A DNA stretch of 64,000 nucleotides from contig NZ_JNIW01000013.1 in assembly GCF_000701425.1 (NCBI RefSeq), positions 1-64,000 of the forward strand. The letters are read 5' to 3'. Below the pieces are notes generated by a model. It saw nothing but the letters and a program-made list of their open reading frames with translations, had not been told where the DNA came from and searched no databases. This DNA comes from Deinococcus frigens DSM 12807. GTDB taxonomy: Bacteria > Deinococcota > Deinococci > Deinococcales > Deinococcaceae. Each line of letters begins with the position of its first letter. Positions within the stretch are counted from its first letter, which is position 1. The translations under genes and the position numbers were made by a program. Below, piece after piece: positions 25,889-35,152 of this stretch.

Positions 25889-26767
25889 ATGACCACAACG
25901 CTTTCCAAGACCCCACCTCCGGCCAAGCGCCGCCTGCCCGCCCCGGTTCGGCGTTTTCTGGGCAACAAACTGGCCGTGATCGGCATCGTCGTCCTGGCGA
26001 TTTTTGCGGGCGCGGCGCTGCTGGCTCCGCAGGTGGCTCCCTTTGACCCGGCGCAGATCTTTTTCTCCGACTTGCGGGCCGTGCCCAGCGCCGCGCATCC
26101 CTTCGGGGCCGACGAACTGGGGCGCGACATCTTCTCACGGGTGGTCTACGGGGCGCGGGTGTCGCTGAGCGCTGGCCTGATCTCGGTGTCGCTGGCACTG
26201 GTCTTTGGCGGCGGCATCGGCCTTGTGGCTGGCTACGTCGGCGGCTGGCTGGACGACCTGCTGATGCGGGTGGTGGACGCCCTGCTGGCCTTGCCCTTTC
26301 TGGTGCTGGCGATTGCGCTGGCAGCCATCCTCGGCCCCAGTTTGCAGAACACCATGATCGCCATCGCCATCGTGACTGCGCCCGCCTTTGCCCGCATCAC
26401 GCGCGGCGAGGTACTGTCGCAACGCGAGCGCGATTACGTGCAGGCCGCGCAGGCGCTGGGAGCCGGGGACGGACGCCTGATTGTCCGCCACCTGCTGCCC
26501 AACATCAGCGGGGCGTTGATCGTGCAGACCTCGCTGGCCATTGCCAACGCGATCCTGGCCGAGGCCAGCCTGTCCTTTCTGGGGCTGGGCATCCAACCGC
26601 CCGCGCCGAGCTGGGGGTCCATGCTCAACGCCGCGCGCGGCTACCTGACCGACGCGCCCTGGATGGCCCTGTTTCCCGGCCTCGCCATCTTTCTGGCGGT
26701 CCTGGCCTTTAACCTGATCGGCGACGGGCTGCGTGAGGCGCTCGATCCGCGCGGACGGGTGGGCTAG
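25889..26767 (+). CDS. ABC transporter permease, DppC family (second system)
   Basis: 292 aa, ATG 25889 preceded by GGGGGAG. N-terminal DppC segment (RRFLGNKLAVIGIVVLAIFAG), then AHPFGADELGRDIFSRVVYGARVS. The EAA loop is DYVQAAQALGAGDGRLIVRHLLPN. The end is LIGDGLREALDPRGRV. No ATPase gene follows; the next gene is convergent. The pair therefore relies on ATPases made elsewhere, most simply those at 14034-16078. Confidence 0.92.
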   Translation: MTTTLSKTPPPAKRRLPAPVRRFLGNKLAVIGIVVLAIFAGAALLAPQVAPFDPAQIFFSDLRAVPSAAHPFGADELGRDIFSRVVYGARVSLSAGLISVSLALVFGGGIGLVAGYVGGWLDDLLMRVVDALLALPFLVLAIALAAILGPSLQNTMIAIAIVTAPAFARITRGEVLSQRERDYVQAAQALGAGDGRLIVRHLLPNISGALIVQTSLAIANAILAEASLSFLGLGIQPPAPSWGSMLNAARGYLTDAPWMALFPGLAIFLAVLAFNLIGDGLREALDPRGRVG

Positions 26768-26785
26768 CGGCGGCGCTCGTCCGTC

Positions 26786-26810
26786 CCCGGCCCTGACGAT
26801 GAGGGCTGGG
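26786..26810 (+). terminator. hairpin terminator after the second permease pair
   Basis: CCCGGCCCT (26786-26794) and AGGGCTGGG (26802-26810) form a 9-bp stem with one G-T pair and a 7-nt loop, followed by CGGGCTTTCT. It lies 19 bp after the permease stop. Confidence 0.6.
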
Positions 26811-27101
26811 CGGGCTTTCTCGTCCGGCAGACTGACGGCAACGTTGCTTGAAATTGCTGTGCCGGGGGTCCTGGTCCGGTAATCTGAATGATCTGGTAAA
26901 GACCTGAGAGCCGGTGGGCTGGCACGCTGCGCCAGGAGAGTAGGAGTCCACCAGTTAGTTCTGCCTTCAGCAGACCTGCACCACCCGCACCCCCTTCAGC
27001 GCAAGACCTCCGCACCCTCTTACGCCCAGGAAAGATCGAGACCTTCAGGCTCAGCCACCCTGTCAACTCAACAGTTTCTAAAAACAATCGATATCTCAGG
27101 A

Positions 27102-27129
27102 GCGGAGAGGAACTATGTCACCTCTCCGC
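27102..27129 (-). terminator. hairpin terminator after the sugar-transferase gene
   Basis: Perfect 9-bp inverted repeat: GCGGAGAGG (27102-27110) and CCTCTCCGC (27121-27129). In the minus-strand transcript it follows the stop at 27166 by about 35 nt, and a TTGTTTTTAG tract lies further downstream. Between 26811 and 27101 I see no gene. Confidence 0.55.
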
Positions 27130-27165
27130 CGTACTCCAGGGGCGTCGTCACAGCAGGGGTTTTAT

Positions 27166-28548
27166 TTAGCGTGCCCCGAAACCAGTCAAAATCGTCCACA
27201 ACGTCTTGACCACGATGAGGAGATCGAGTGGTGTGGAGAAGTGTTTGACATAATAAAAATCATACCGGAGCTTTTCCATGGTCTGTCCCACATCCGCAGC
27301 GTAGCCCTGATTCACCTGTGCCCACCCGGTGATGCCAGGCCGAACCCAGTGGCGTGTGGCGTACAGTGGAATGCTTTCCTCAAAATCTGCGGCAAAGGCC
27401 TGCTGTTCCGGGCGGGGACCGATGATGCTCATCTGACCGATCATGACATTCCAGAATTGCGGTAACTCATCGAGGCGGAACTTGCGAAGAAGCGCGCCGA
27501 CAGGCGTGACTCTCAAGTCACCATGCTGGGCAAATGCAGGACCCGAGCGCTCGGAATCACGGGTCATCGTGCGGAATTTGACGATTTTAAAGGTCTCGTT
27601 GTTCCTGCCCACCCTCTCCTGCCAGAAAAGAATGGGCGCGCCACTATTGAAAAAGACGATGAGTGCCACAACGGCCATGAGCGGCAGGAGCAGCGGAAGA
27701 GCCAGCACGGTAAAAACAACATCAAAGATCCGCTTGGCTACGGAGTAGCGCGAGTCAAAGCTGGCCTGATTCAACCAGTCCGGCTGCACCAGATTAAGAG
27801 GAACCTGACCAGACACCTCCTCCTCGAATTGTGCCCATGACCAGAGGGGCACTTTTGTCACCTGGGCGTGCTCGACAAACCGCTGCTGTTCGCTGTGCAA
27901 TGTCCCGGCGGAATCGACCAGCAGTCCGTCGATCTCTGTAAAGGCCTCGCTGTACGGGAAGCCAATCGAGACGAACTCAACGGACGTCTGCAAATTGAAG
28001 CGCCGGGTCAGTTCATCTGAAGTGCCAGCAGAAGCTGCAAAAGTGCCCAGGCGAAGGGGCGGCAACAGGCGGTGGACCATCCAGGTCAACCCGATGATGC
28101 ACAGCAGCCAGATAGCATGAACCACCAGCAGGACCGGCAGCCAGGTGTACAGCCCCAGGATGCCACTGACCGCAAGTGAAATCAGAAAAGCCCAGCCGGG
28201 CGTATACAGAGCAAGATTAGGACGCTGGACGATGGTGTGCCGGGCACCCAGCCGGCTCAGGAGGCTGCTCAGCACGCCGATCAGGAGCCAGACCTTGAGC
28301 ACGACGGAACGCTCGTCGGCAGGCAGGGCCATCGCCAGGGTCCACCACCAGAAGCACAGCGCCACAACGATGAGGCCGCAGAGGTCCAGCAGAGCGGCCA
28401 GTGTTTTGACCTGTTCTCTGGACCAGATCGGTGGCGTGTCTCTGGTCAGGATTCTGCTGCTCACGGCCACATCGAGGGTGGCCGGCACCCCATGCAGAGA
28501 TTGCGGGGGCGCGGAGCAGCCGGACCGGACGCCTGAACCGCACGCCAA
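27166..28548 (-). CDS. polyprenyl-phosphate sugar-1-phosphate transferase (EPS initiating enzyme)
   Basis: 460 aa as the longest frame. Four or five hydrophobic segments occupy residues ~45-165. A cytoplasmic Rossmann-like part follows. The C-terminal bacterial sugar transferase domain carries KRIFDVVFTVLALPLLLPLM, FWQERVGRNNETFKIVKFRTM, RKFRLDELPQFWNVMIGQMS and RPGITGWAQVNQGYA. It transfers a sugar-phosphate to undecaprenyl phosphate to begin the repeat unit. The start is uncertain: TTG 28548 has no SD, and in-frame GTG codons at 28470 or 28464 would leave a more typical N-terminus (VAVSSRILTRD). It follows galE on the same strand. Confidence 0.88.
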   Translation of the reverse strand: MACGSGVRSGCSAPPQSLHGVPATLDVAVSSRILTRDTPPIWSREQVKTLAALLDLCGLIVVALCFWWWTLAMALPADERSVVLKVWLLIGVLSSLLSRLGARHTIVQRPNLALYTPGWAFLISLAVSGILGLYTWLPVLLVVHAIWLLCIIGLTWMVHRLLPPLRLGTFAASAGTSDELTRRFNLQTSVEFVSIGFPYSEAFTEIDGLLVDSAGTLHSEQQRFVEHAQVTKVPLWSWAQFEEEVSGQVPLNLVQPDWLNQASFDSRYSVAKRIFDVVFTVLALPLLLPLMAVVALIVFFNSGAPILFWQERVGRNNETFKIVKFRTMTRDSERSGPAFAQHGDLRVTPVGALLRKFRLDELPQFWNVMIGQMSIIGPRPEQQAFAADFEESIPLYATRHWVRPGITGWAQVNQGYAADVGQTMEKLRYDFYYVKHFSTPLDLLIVVKTLWTILTGFGAR

Positions 28549-28678
28549 CCGGCAGGCCGCTCGAAGGGAGCAGACGGGAAGAGCAGTCGACCTCTTATTC
28601 GATCTCTCTGGCCAGGCACCAGTGCGGGCACTGCCGTCACGCCGCTGCCCTGCACTCTGTTATCAAACGGACCGAGGC

Positions 28679-29737
28679 TCACCGGGTGCGCCCGGAAGAA
28701 TCGGCGTCAGACAGTTTCTGGTCCCGTACCGCTTCCCAGGCGAAGGCGGCCTCCATGGCCTGGGCCGCGCTGAGCTGGGCCGCCCACCCCAGGTAACTCT
28801 GCGCCCGCCCGGTATCAGCACAGGCCCCCGCGCTGTCGCCGGCCCGGCGTGCCCCGTCTCTGACGGTGATCGGCGTGGGTGAAACCTGCTGAAACGCAGT
28901 GACCAGTTCACGCACCGTGACGCCATTTCCGGTCCCCACGTTGATCGGCAGGAAAGAGACCTCCGGGTTCCCGTCGCTGGCTGACCGCGCAAACGCGCTG
29001 TCGAAACCTTCCAGGGCCGCGACATGGGCCAGCGCCAGGTCCCAGACATGAATGTAGTCGCGCAGACCTGTGCCGTCCCGCGTCGCGTAATCGGTGCCCG
29101 TGATCTCGAAGTGCTCTGCCCGGCCCTGGGCCACCGCCATCAGTCGGCCCAGGATGTGGGTGGGATCCGGGACATACGGGCCGCTGCGCAGGGCAGGATC
29201 GGCCCCGACCGGGTTGAAGTAACGCAGGGCAATCGCGCGCATCGGCGTCTGGGTGGCCTGTGACGCGGTGCAGAGGTCTTCGAGCATTTCCTCGGTCATG
29301 CGTTTGCTGCGGGCGTAGGGGCTGAGCGGCCTGAGCGGGCTGCGCTCGTTGACCCGGAGATCGGCGGGACTTTCATAGATGCTGGCACTGGAACTGAAAA
29401 TCACCCGTCGCTGTCCCAGGGCAAGCAGGGTCTCGAACAGCGCCAGACTGCCCACCACATTCTCGCGGTAATACAGGCCAGGCCGGGCCACGGATTCGGA
29501 TACCACGATCCGCGCGGCAAAATGCAGGGTGGCCTCGATGTCCGGATGCTCGTCGAAGATGCGCCGCAGCAGGGCGGCGTCGGCCATATCGCCCTGGTAA
29601 AAGATGCGCCCGCTGGTAAATGCTGCTGGACCGCTGACCAGCGAATCGAGGATCACGGGAGTGTGGCCCCCGTCTTCCAGGGCTGAGCACGTCGTGCTAC
29701 CTATAAATCCCGCGCCGCCGGTGACCAGAACTTTCAT
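28679..29737 (-). CDS. galE: UDP-glucose 4-epimerase
   Basis: 352 aa from ATG 29737 (MKVLVTGGAGFIGS), the normal GalE start; the frame extends to 29773 but the promoter overlaps that part. NAD-binding TGGAGFIGS, catalytic FSSSASIYE (Ser) and YARSKRMTEE (Tyr-x-x-x-Lys), then ALRYFNPVGADP and GTDYATRDGTGLRDYIHVWDLA are all in place. It would interconvert UDP-glucose/UDP-galactose, or the GlcNAc/GalNAc forms, as EPS precursors. The last 20 or so residues (QKLSDADSSGRTR) exceed the core family length. It is upstream of the sugar transferase in the same direction. Confidence 0.92.
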   Translation of the reverse strand: MKVLVTGGAGFIGSTTCSALEDGGHTPVILDSLVSGPAAFTSGRIFYQGDMADAALLRRIFDEHPDIEATLHFAARIVVSESVARPGLYYRENVVGSLALFETLLALGQRRVIFSSSASIYESPADLRVNERSPLRPLSPYARSKRMTEEMLEDLCTASQATQTPMRAIALRYFNPVGADPALRSGPYVPDPTHILGRLMAVAQGRAEHFEITGTDYATRDGTGLRDYIHVWDLALAHVAALEGFDSAFARSASDGNPEVSFLPINVGTGNGVTVRELVTAFQQVSPTPITVRDGARRAGDSAGACADTGRAQSYLGWAAQLSAAQAMEAAFAWEAVRDQKLSDADSSGRTR

Positions 29738-29745
29738 CGGTTGGC

Positions 29746-29751
29746 AGTATA
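29746..29751 (-). promoter_or_regulatory. leaderless -10 box of galE
   Basis: TATACT on the minus strand, 8 nt before ATG 29737 with no SD between, so the transcript probably starts at the ATG. There is no good -35 at the usual distance. Its sequence and spacing match the box in front of the kinase gene at 9710. Confidence 0.5.
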
Positions 29752-29963
29752 TGATGAGCGTCCACCTTAACACTTTGTGGGGGGACGGGTGGGATTTTGC
29801 GCCAGGGGCACACTCCTTTTCGGTGGAATTTCAACGCGTTAGGCTGTCTTCAGACGCGAGGTTTCTCCTCAAAGTGGGTCTGAAAGCGAGGTAAACACCC
29901 TGTACACAGTTCAGCCGAGTACAGGTGGACCGGGCTGGCCCGGCCAATTGCAGATCGCCTGCA

Positions 29964-31199
29964 TCAACTTTCCCGCTTGCAGCGAGCACCGTCTCCCATC
30001 TGACCGTCCCCCATCTGGCTGTCCCCCATCTGATAGACGGCCACTTCGAGGGGAGCCAGTTTGCCGGTGATGCGCGCGGCACTGGCCTGCAGGGCACCTG
30101 GCCGTCCACTGACGCTGTGAAACTTCGTGGGGCGCAGTGTGAGCCGGAGGTCCATGGACTGCCAGGCTGTGCGGCTGTTGTTCGCGGCCAGCAGATACCG
30201 GCCACCGCAGCCCTGGAGCTGAACCACGATGGGACGGCCAGCGCGCCCGTCGGACACCTCGCTGCGCTGACTGTTCAGCAGGGCGGGGGAGAGCAGCGCG
30301 ATCTCATGGGCCAGATCCTGCGCCGCCTGCCACAGCGCCGGTTGATGGTTAAGGTCCGCCTCTTTGGAGCGGTAAGCGTAGTACACGATGCCCTTGACCC
30401 CCGCCATCAGCGCCTGGTAGGTCATGTTCCGCAGCTCGTCAGGACTGGGCGCTGGCTGGCCCTGACCCCACGAAAAAGTCTGGAGGTTGGCCAGCGGCAC
30501 CGTGTTCCGGGCCAGGGCGCTGTCGACCACCGAGCGCATGACCGGGTACGTCACATTGATGTCGTCATTGCCGATGGGATAACTCTGGTTGCCAACCATA
30601 TCCGAAACCCCGAAATAGGAGGTTTCTGGACGGTTGTATCCTACCGACAGGCTGATATAGGTGAGCTTGTCCGGCGTGACCCGTTTGATGGCCTGGGTCC
30701 GCTTGCTGATCTCTGCGGGACTGACACTGACATTGCTGTCATCGGCGACCTTAAAGCCCAGGACCGCCGGATAGCCTTTTGTGGCCGCCACCATTTTTGG
30801 TGAGAGGCCGTAGCTGACCACATACACGCCCTGTTGCTGCGCCTCCTTGAGAAAACGGGTGTAATTTTTGACGTCGCGGTCGTCGATGGGTTCGGTCGCC
30901 ATCAGGTTAAAGCCTGCCGCGCTGAATTTTTTCAGGTCACTCAGCCGCTGGGCCGGCGTTCCACCATCGGCCCAGGACACGTGGTAAAAGCCCAGCGGGA
31001 AGAACGGCTGGCCATTGACGGTCACGGTGCCGTCCTGGCGGTGGGCGATCTGGGTGGCCTTGCTGGAGATGAGGGTCCGGTCCGGGGCGAGCGTCGCCGC
31101 TGGCACACCGCCGAAACCGCAACTGAACAGCAGGCTGGTGCAGAGCAGCGCGGAGCCGGTCAGCAGGAGTGAAAACGGGCGGCGACGGGGTGAACGCAT
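29964..31199 (-). CDS. glycoside-hydrolase-like (TIM-barrel) lipoprotein of the EPS locus
   Basis: 411 aa. The signal peptide has a lipobox-like LLFSC (Cys27). The mature part begins with a short strand pair DGTVTVNGQPFFPLGFYHVSW, typical of the entry to GH5/GH42-like barrels. It continues with repeated strand-helix units (GFNLMATEPIDD, GVYVVSYGL, GFKVADDSN, KGIVYYAYRS) and a C-terminal beta domain. At the place where barrel hydrolases often have Asp-Glu it has Asp-Asp. It ends in QMGDS/QMGDG repeats. A clear paralogue is at 39404-40666. It could be an EPS-processing hydrolase or a non-catalytic surface factor; no family name is certain. Confidence 0.65.
   Translation of the reverse strand: MRSPRRRPFSLLLTGSALLCTSLLFSCGFGGVPAATLAPDRTLISSKATQIAHRQDGTVTVNGQPFFPLGFYHVSWADGGTPAQRLSDLKKFSAAGFNLMATEPIDDRDVKNYTRFLKEAQQQGVYVVSYGLSPKMVAATKGYPAVLGFKVADDSNVSVSPAEISKRTQAIKRVTPDKLTYISLSVGYNRPETSYFGVSDMVGNQSYPIGNDDINVTYPVMRSVVDSALARNTVPLANLQTFSWGQGQPAPSPDELRNMTYQALMAGVKGIVYYAYRSKEADLNHQPALWQAAQDLAHEIALLSPALLNSQRSEVSDGRAGRPIVVQLQGCGGRYLLAANNSRTAWQSMDLRLTLRPTKFHSVSGRPGALQASAARITGKLAPLEVAVYQMGDSQMGDGQMGDGARCKRES
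29995..30039. repeat. 15-bp tandem repeat at the 3' end of the GH-like lipoprotein gene
   Basis: Three 15-bp units start at 29995, 30010 and 30025 (CCCATCTGACCGTCC type). On the minus strand they give YQMGD-SQMGD-GQMGD, the C-terminal tail of the lipoprotein. The paralogue at 39404 lacks this tail. Confidence 0.85.
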
Positions 31200-31247
31200 G
31201 GCCGCACCCTAGTGGGGCGTCATGAGATCAGAGCCAGGACCGCCGCC

Positions 31248-32456
31248 CTACTGCAAGAGCAGATGCAGTCGCCGCCGTTCCGCGTCGGAGACCAGGTAAA
31301 ACCAGATGCCATTGATCTTGCGATTGACGCCCTGGACATGTGCTGTCCGCTGCCTCTCCAGCAGGTACGCATGGACGGCGCGCAGCCGGACCACCTCGGA
31401 AGGTGAGAAATTGGTTCTCAGGTGGGCGGCGAGCTGGCTCAGGAGGGACTGGAGGTCTGCGGTGCTGCGCTGGCCCAGCGCAGCCATCAACTGCCGCACG
31501 ACCTCCTGCTGGCGCGTGTTGCGGCCCAGGTCTCCCAGCGGATCGCTCTTGCGCATGCGGGCGTAGGCCAGGGCCTGCTCGCCGCCGATGTGGACTTTGC
31601 CCGGCCTGAACACCGAGCCGTCGAGTTGAAAACCGAATTTTGGATTCACGTCGACGCCGCCCACCAGGTCGATGGCCTCCCGGAAACCGCCCAGGCTGAT
31701 CTCGACGTATTTGTCCATCGGAATACCCAGAAAACGTTCGACGGCCTGGGTCTGCGCTGTGGCTCCGCCCACCGCGTAGGCGGCGTTGATCTTTACCTGG
31801 CCCCTGCCCGGAAGCGTGATCCGGGTGTCGCGCGGAATGCTCAGCAGGGTCAGCAGGCGCGCCCGAGGATCGAGCGTCAGCACCAGCAGCACGTCCGCGC
31901 GCCCGCTGCCGAGGGTTTCTTGATCATTGGCGATCAGCAGCAGGTGGATCCGGGCGCTGGTCCTCAGTCGACTGGTGAAATCGGTGGGGGCCAGGGCAGG
32001 CGCAGCGGTGGGGACCGGCGCGCTTGCCGCAGGCTGTTGCGGCAGCGCGCGCGGCGACAGGCCGGGTACGGGCGGGGGAGCGGCGACGGGAGGCTGCACA
32101 GCGGCAGGGCTGAGCGCCTCCTGACTCTCCGCGCCGGAACCCTGGGACCGGGGGGCCGGGGGCGTCGGGGCAACGGGTGGCTGGGCGGTGGAGGGCGGGG
32201 CAACGGCGGGGGGGCGGTAACGGCCCAGCGAGCGCGGTCGGTCGGTTGGTACGGGCAGGTCGCTGAACACCGGATCGTCCAGGACGCCCTGCGGTACGGG
32301 CAGGCCGTCGCCTTCCAGTTCGTAATAGACCTCGACACCCAGCGCCTGGGTACTGCGGTGAACGGTATAGGCCCACAGCCCCAGACCGGCGCAGGTCACC
32401 AGGGCGGCGGCGGCCATCAGCCTGACCATTCCCGTCCACCGGCGCGCTTTCTTCAT
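31248..32456 (-). CDS. LytR-CpsA-Psr (LCP) family glycopolymer transferase
   Basis: 402 aa. Membrane anchor near residues 10-28, then a proline/alanine-rich stretch (~60-150) that looks disordered. The LCP domain carries RADVLLVLTLDP, LLSIPRDTRITLPGRGQVKINAAYAVGG and GGVDVNPKFGF. The C-terminal part has EQALAYARMRKSDPLGDLGR, including conserved arginines. LCP enzymes transfer lipid-linked glycopolymers to the cell wall, so this one may anchor the polymer made by the locus. It begins the minus-strand unit LCP-lipoprotein-galE-sugar transferase and is divergent from the flippase gene. The start codon is 5-6 nt after a TAATACT box. Confidence 0.9.
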   Translation of the reverse strand: MKKARRWTGMVRLMAAAALVTCAGLGLWAYTVHRSTQALGVEVYYELEGDGLPVPQGVLDDPVFSDLPVPTDRPRSLGRYRPPAVAPPSTAQPPVAPTPPAPRSQGSGAESQEALSPAAVQPPVAAPPPVPGLSPRALPQQPAASAPVPTAAPALAPTDFTSRLRTSARIHLLLIANDQETLGSGRADVLLVLTLDPRARLLTLLSIPRDTRITLPGRGQVKINAAYAVGGATAQTQAVERFLGIPMDKYVEISLGGFREAIDLVGGVDVNPKFGFQLDGSVFRPGKVHIGGEQALAYARMRKSDPLGDLGRNTRQQEVVRQLMAALGQRSTADLQSLLSQLAAHLRTNFSPSEVVRLRAVHAYLLERQRTAHVQGVNRKINGIWFYLVSDAERRRLHLLLQ

Positions 32457-32461
32457 CTGCC

Positions 32462-32468
32462 AGTATTA
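32462..32468 (-). promoter_or_regulatory. putative leaderless -10 box of the LCP gene
   Basis: TAATACT on the minus strand lies 5 nt before ATG 32456, with no SD between. It sits in the 237-bp divergent region (32457-32693) shared with the flippase gene. Nothing else distinct was seen in that region. Confidence 0.35.
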
Positions 32469-32693
32469 TTTCACCCGAATTCACCAGGGTCCACCGGGGC
32501 CACCTGATGGGGGGAGAGACCACCCCGGAGCATCAAGGAACGGCACTCTGGCTCCGCTGTATTCTGCCTTTCGGCCTGAAGGTTTGATGACTTCCTTCCC
32601 TCCCCCGCTTCCACTTCTCATCGCCCACTTCTCATCGCCTGGTCAACGCTCCTCTGGAGCGCGGCCTGCCGCATCCCGCTCTCGGAGACCTGT

Positions 32694-33983
32694 TTGCCTG
32701 TTCCCTCTACCCCATCTGCCGGTCCTCCGGCCTCTCCCCGCCTGGGCCTGCGCGCGGGCGTCTTGTGGACCTTTGGGGGGCAGGTGGTCTTCTCGGCGGC
32801 GCAGTTTGTCATGGTGGCCGTGCTGGCCCGTCTGGGGACCAAGGTGGACGTGGGGACCTACGGACTGGGGCTGGCGCTCACGGCCCCGGTCTTCTTGCTG
32901 CTGGGCCTGCAATTGCGGAGCGTGCAGGCCACTGACGCCCAGAATCAGACTCCATTCGGCCAGTATTTCTCGCTGCGGGTTCTCAGTATGCTTTTGGCAC
33001 TGCTGGCGACCGTCCTGCTCGTCGCCCTGTATCCCCAGGCGGGCTGGGCGATCTGGTGGCTGGGGCTGGCCAAGGCTTTCGAGGGCGTCAGTGACGTGAC
33101 ATACGGCCTGATGCAGCGCAATGAACGGCTGGACCTGGTGTCGCGCTCGGTGCTGTGGCGCGGGTTGCTGGGGCTGGGGCTGATGGCCGGGCTGTTTGTG
33201 CTGAACCGCAGCTTGGCGTGGGCGACCTTCGGCGTGGCGCTGGCGGGTCTGTTGACCCTGCTGGCCTATGACCTGCCGCGCGCCCGGCGGCTGGCTCCCC
33301 CAGAACCCGGGGGAAACTGGTGGACACGCTTTCCTGCCGCCCTGCCCCGGTTGGCCCTGCCGCTGGGTGTGGTGGCGGGACTGGTTTCGCTGGGCAGCGC
33401 CCTGCCCCGGCTGTTTGTCGAAAAGGCGCTTGGCGCGGCCCCGCTGGGCGTGTACCTGGCACTGGCCTACGTGACGGTGGCGGGCAGCGTGCTGATCGTG
33501 GCGCTGGGAACGGCCCTGACCACCCGACTCTCGCAGGCGTTTGCCGCTGGAGACCGGGCGACGTTCCTGCGGCTGACTGGGCGGCTGACTGCCGCCGCCG
33601 CCGCCGTGGGTCTGGGACTGGTTTTGCTGGCCCTGCTGGCCGGGGAGCCGCTGCTGCGGTTGCTGTACGGCGAGGCCTACGCCGGACAGAACGCGGTATT
33701 CGTCTGGCTGAACCTGAGCGGCGCGCTGGGCTACGTGGCCTCCTGCGCCGGATTTGCCGTGACGGCGGCGCGGCGCTTCGGGCAGCAGTTGCCGCTGTTC
33801 GCCGCCGTCACGCTGGTGCTGGCGCTGGCGTGCTGGCAACTGATTCCGGCCCACGGCCTGATTGGCGCGGCGTGGGCCGCATTGATCGCCGCTGGCGTGC
33901 AACTCGCGGGAAGCTGGGGCATCGTGATTCAGGCCCTGCGTGACCTGCCCCCCGCATCCCCGTCCCTTTCAGGAGATTCATGA
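32694..33983 (+). CDS. Wzx-type polysaccharide flippase (MOP superfamily)
   Basis: 429 aa with about 12 hydrophobic segments in the MOP/PST layout. It starts with VLWTFGGQVVFSAAQFVMVAVLA, and early charged loops include VGTYGLGLAL. I chose TTG 32694 because CGGAGA lies about 7 nt upstream; no ATG is available before the first helix. Such proteins flip lipid-linked repeat units to the outer face. It opens the plus-strand EPS operon and overlaps the next gene by 4 nt (ATGA). Confidence 0.82.
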   Translation: MPVPSTPSAGPPASPRLGLRAGVLWTFGGQVVFSAAQFVMVAVLARLGTKVDVGTYGLGLALTAPVFLLLGLQLRSVQATDAQNQTPFGQYFSLRVLSMLLALLATVLLVALYPQAGWAIWWLGLAKAFEGVSDVTYGLMQRNERLDLVSRSVLWRGLLGLGLMAGLFVLNRSLAWATFGVALAGLLTLLAYDLPRARRLAPPEPGGNWWTRFPAALPRLALPLGVVAGLVSLGSALPRLFVEKALGAAPLGVYLALAYVTVAGSVLIVALGTALTTRLSQAFAAGDRATFLRLTGRLTAAAAAVGLGLVLLALLAGEPLLRLLYGEAYAGQNAVFVWLNLSGALGYVASCAGFAVTAARRFGQQLPLFAAVTLVLALACWQLIPAHGLIGAAWAALIAAGVQLAGSWGIVIQALRDLPPASPSLSGDS

Positions 33984-35152
33984 GCCATTCCCAAGCTTCC
34001 CCGCACGCGCGGGTGTCCGCTCCACAGCCACCACGACCCCTGCGGGTGCTCCACCTGACCGGCACCCTGGACCGCGGCGGGATCGAGACCTGGCTGATCA
34101 ACCTGCTATCACGGGTGCCGCGCGGCGAGGTGGCCATGGACCTGCTGGTTGCCTCGCCCGATCCCCGCCCCGGCGATTACGCGGCGCGGGCGCGGGAACT
34201 GGGTGCCCAGGTGTTCGTTGGCCCGCCTACCAGCAACCCGCTGGCCTTTGCGCTCTTCTGGCTGCGGACGCTGCGCCGTGGCGGCCCCTACGACGTGGTC
34301 CACAGCCATATCCATCACTTTGGTGGACTGGCCCTGTGGCTGGCACGTCTGGCTGGGGTTCCGGTGCGGATCAGCACCAGTCATTCAGATACTCGTGAGG
34401 GTGACAGTCAGGCCACCAATGGCCGCTACGCCTACCTGACCCTGATGAGGATGGCCCTCTCGGCGGGCGTGACCCACCGGCTGGCGGTCAGCTCGGAGGC
34501 GGCGGCGGCCCTGTACGGCCCGGACTGGGCCAGGGCGGGCGCTCGGCTGGTCACCCTGGGCATAGATCTGGACGGCGTGCGGACACCCGTTGACGCGCAA
34601 CATCTGCGCGCCAGTCTCGGGTTACAGGCGGGCGTGCCGGTGATCGGGCATGTGGGGCAGTTCCGGGCGCAAAAAAACCACCTGTTCCTGCTGGAGATCT
34701 TCGCCGCCTATCTGGAGCGGTGTGGCCCGGCCCAGTTGGTACTGGTCGGTGACGGGCCAGAGCGGCAGGCCATCGAGGCGCGCGTTCAGGCCCTGGGCCT
34801 GACAGGCAGCGTGCACCTGCTCGGCTCTCGCCCGGATGTGGTCCGGCTGTTGCAGGCGATGGACGTCTTTGTCTTCCCGTCATTGTTCGAGGGACTGAGC
34901 TTGGCGCTGGTTGAAGCCCAGGTGGCCGGCCTACCCTGTGTGGTATCTGACGCTGTTTCTGGCGAAACCCGATTGAAGGGAGCGGCCTACCTCTCGCTCC
35001 CCCTGGACGCTGCGCCCGTTCTCTGGGCAGACGCGGTGTCGCGGGCGCTGGGTCTGGGCCGTCCGGTGCCCGACGCCTCGGCGTTTGACATCTCCGAGCG
35101 GGCCGCTGAACTGATGGACGATTACCGTCAGGCTGTGGGAGGACGGCCTTGA
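33980..35152 (+). CDS. glycosyltransferase family 4 (GT4, GT-B fold)
   Basis: 390 aa. N-terminal nucleotide-like domain: RVLHLTGTLDRGGIETWLINLL, with the GGIE loop of GT4 enzymes; YDVVHSHIHHFGGLALWLARL follows. The C-terminal UDP-sugar domain has IGHVGQFRAQKNHLFLLE and VFPSLFEGLSLALVEAQVAG, with the conserved E-x7-E spacing. A cytosolic enzyme that adds a sugar to the lipid-linked repeat. ATGA overlap with the flippase and TTGA overlap with the polymerase. Donor and linkage cannot be read from sequence. Confidence 0.92.
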   Translation: MSHSQASPHARVSAPQPPRPLRVLHLTGTLDRGGIETWLINLLSRVPRGEVAMDLLVASPDPRPGDYAARARELGAQVFVGPPTSNPLAFALFWLRTLRRGGPYDVVHSHIHHFGGLALWLARLAGVPVRISTSHSDTREGDSQATNGRYAYLTLMRMALSAGVTHRLAVSSEAAAALYGPDWARAGARLVTLGIDLDGVRTPVDAQHLRASLGLQAGVPVIGHVGQFRAQKNHLFLLEIFAAYLERCGPAQLVLVGDGPERQAIEARVQALGLTGSVHLLGSRPDVVRLLQAMDVFVFPSLFEGLSLALVEAQVAGLPCVVSDAVSGETRLKGAAYLSLPLDAAPVLWADAVSRALGLGRPVPDASAFDISERAAELMDDYRQAVGGRP

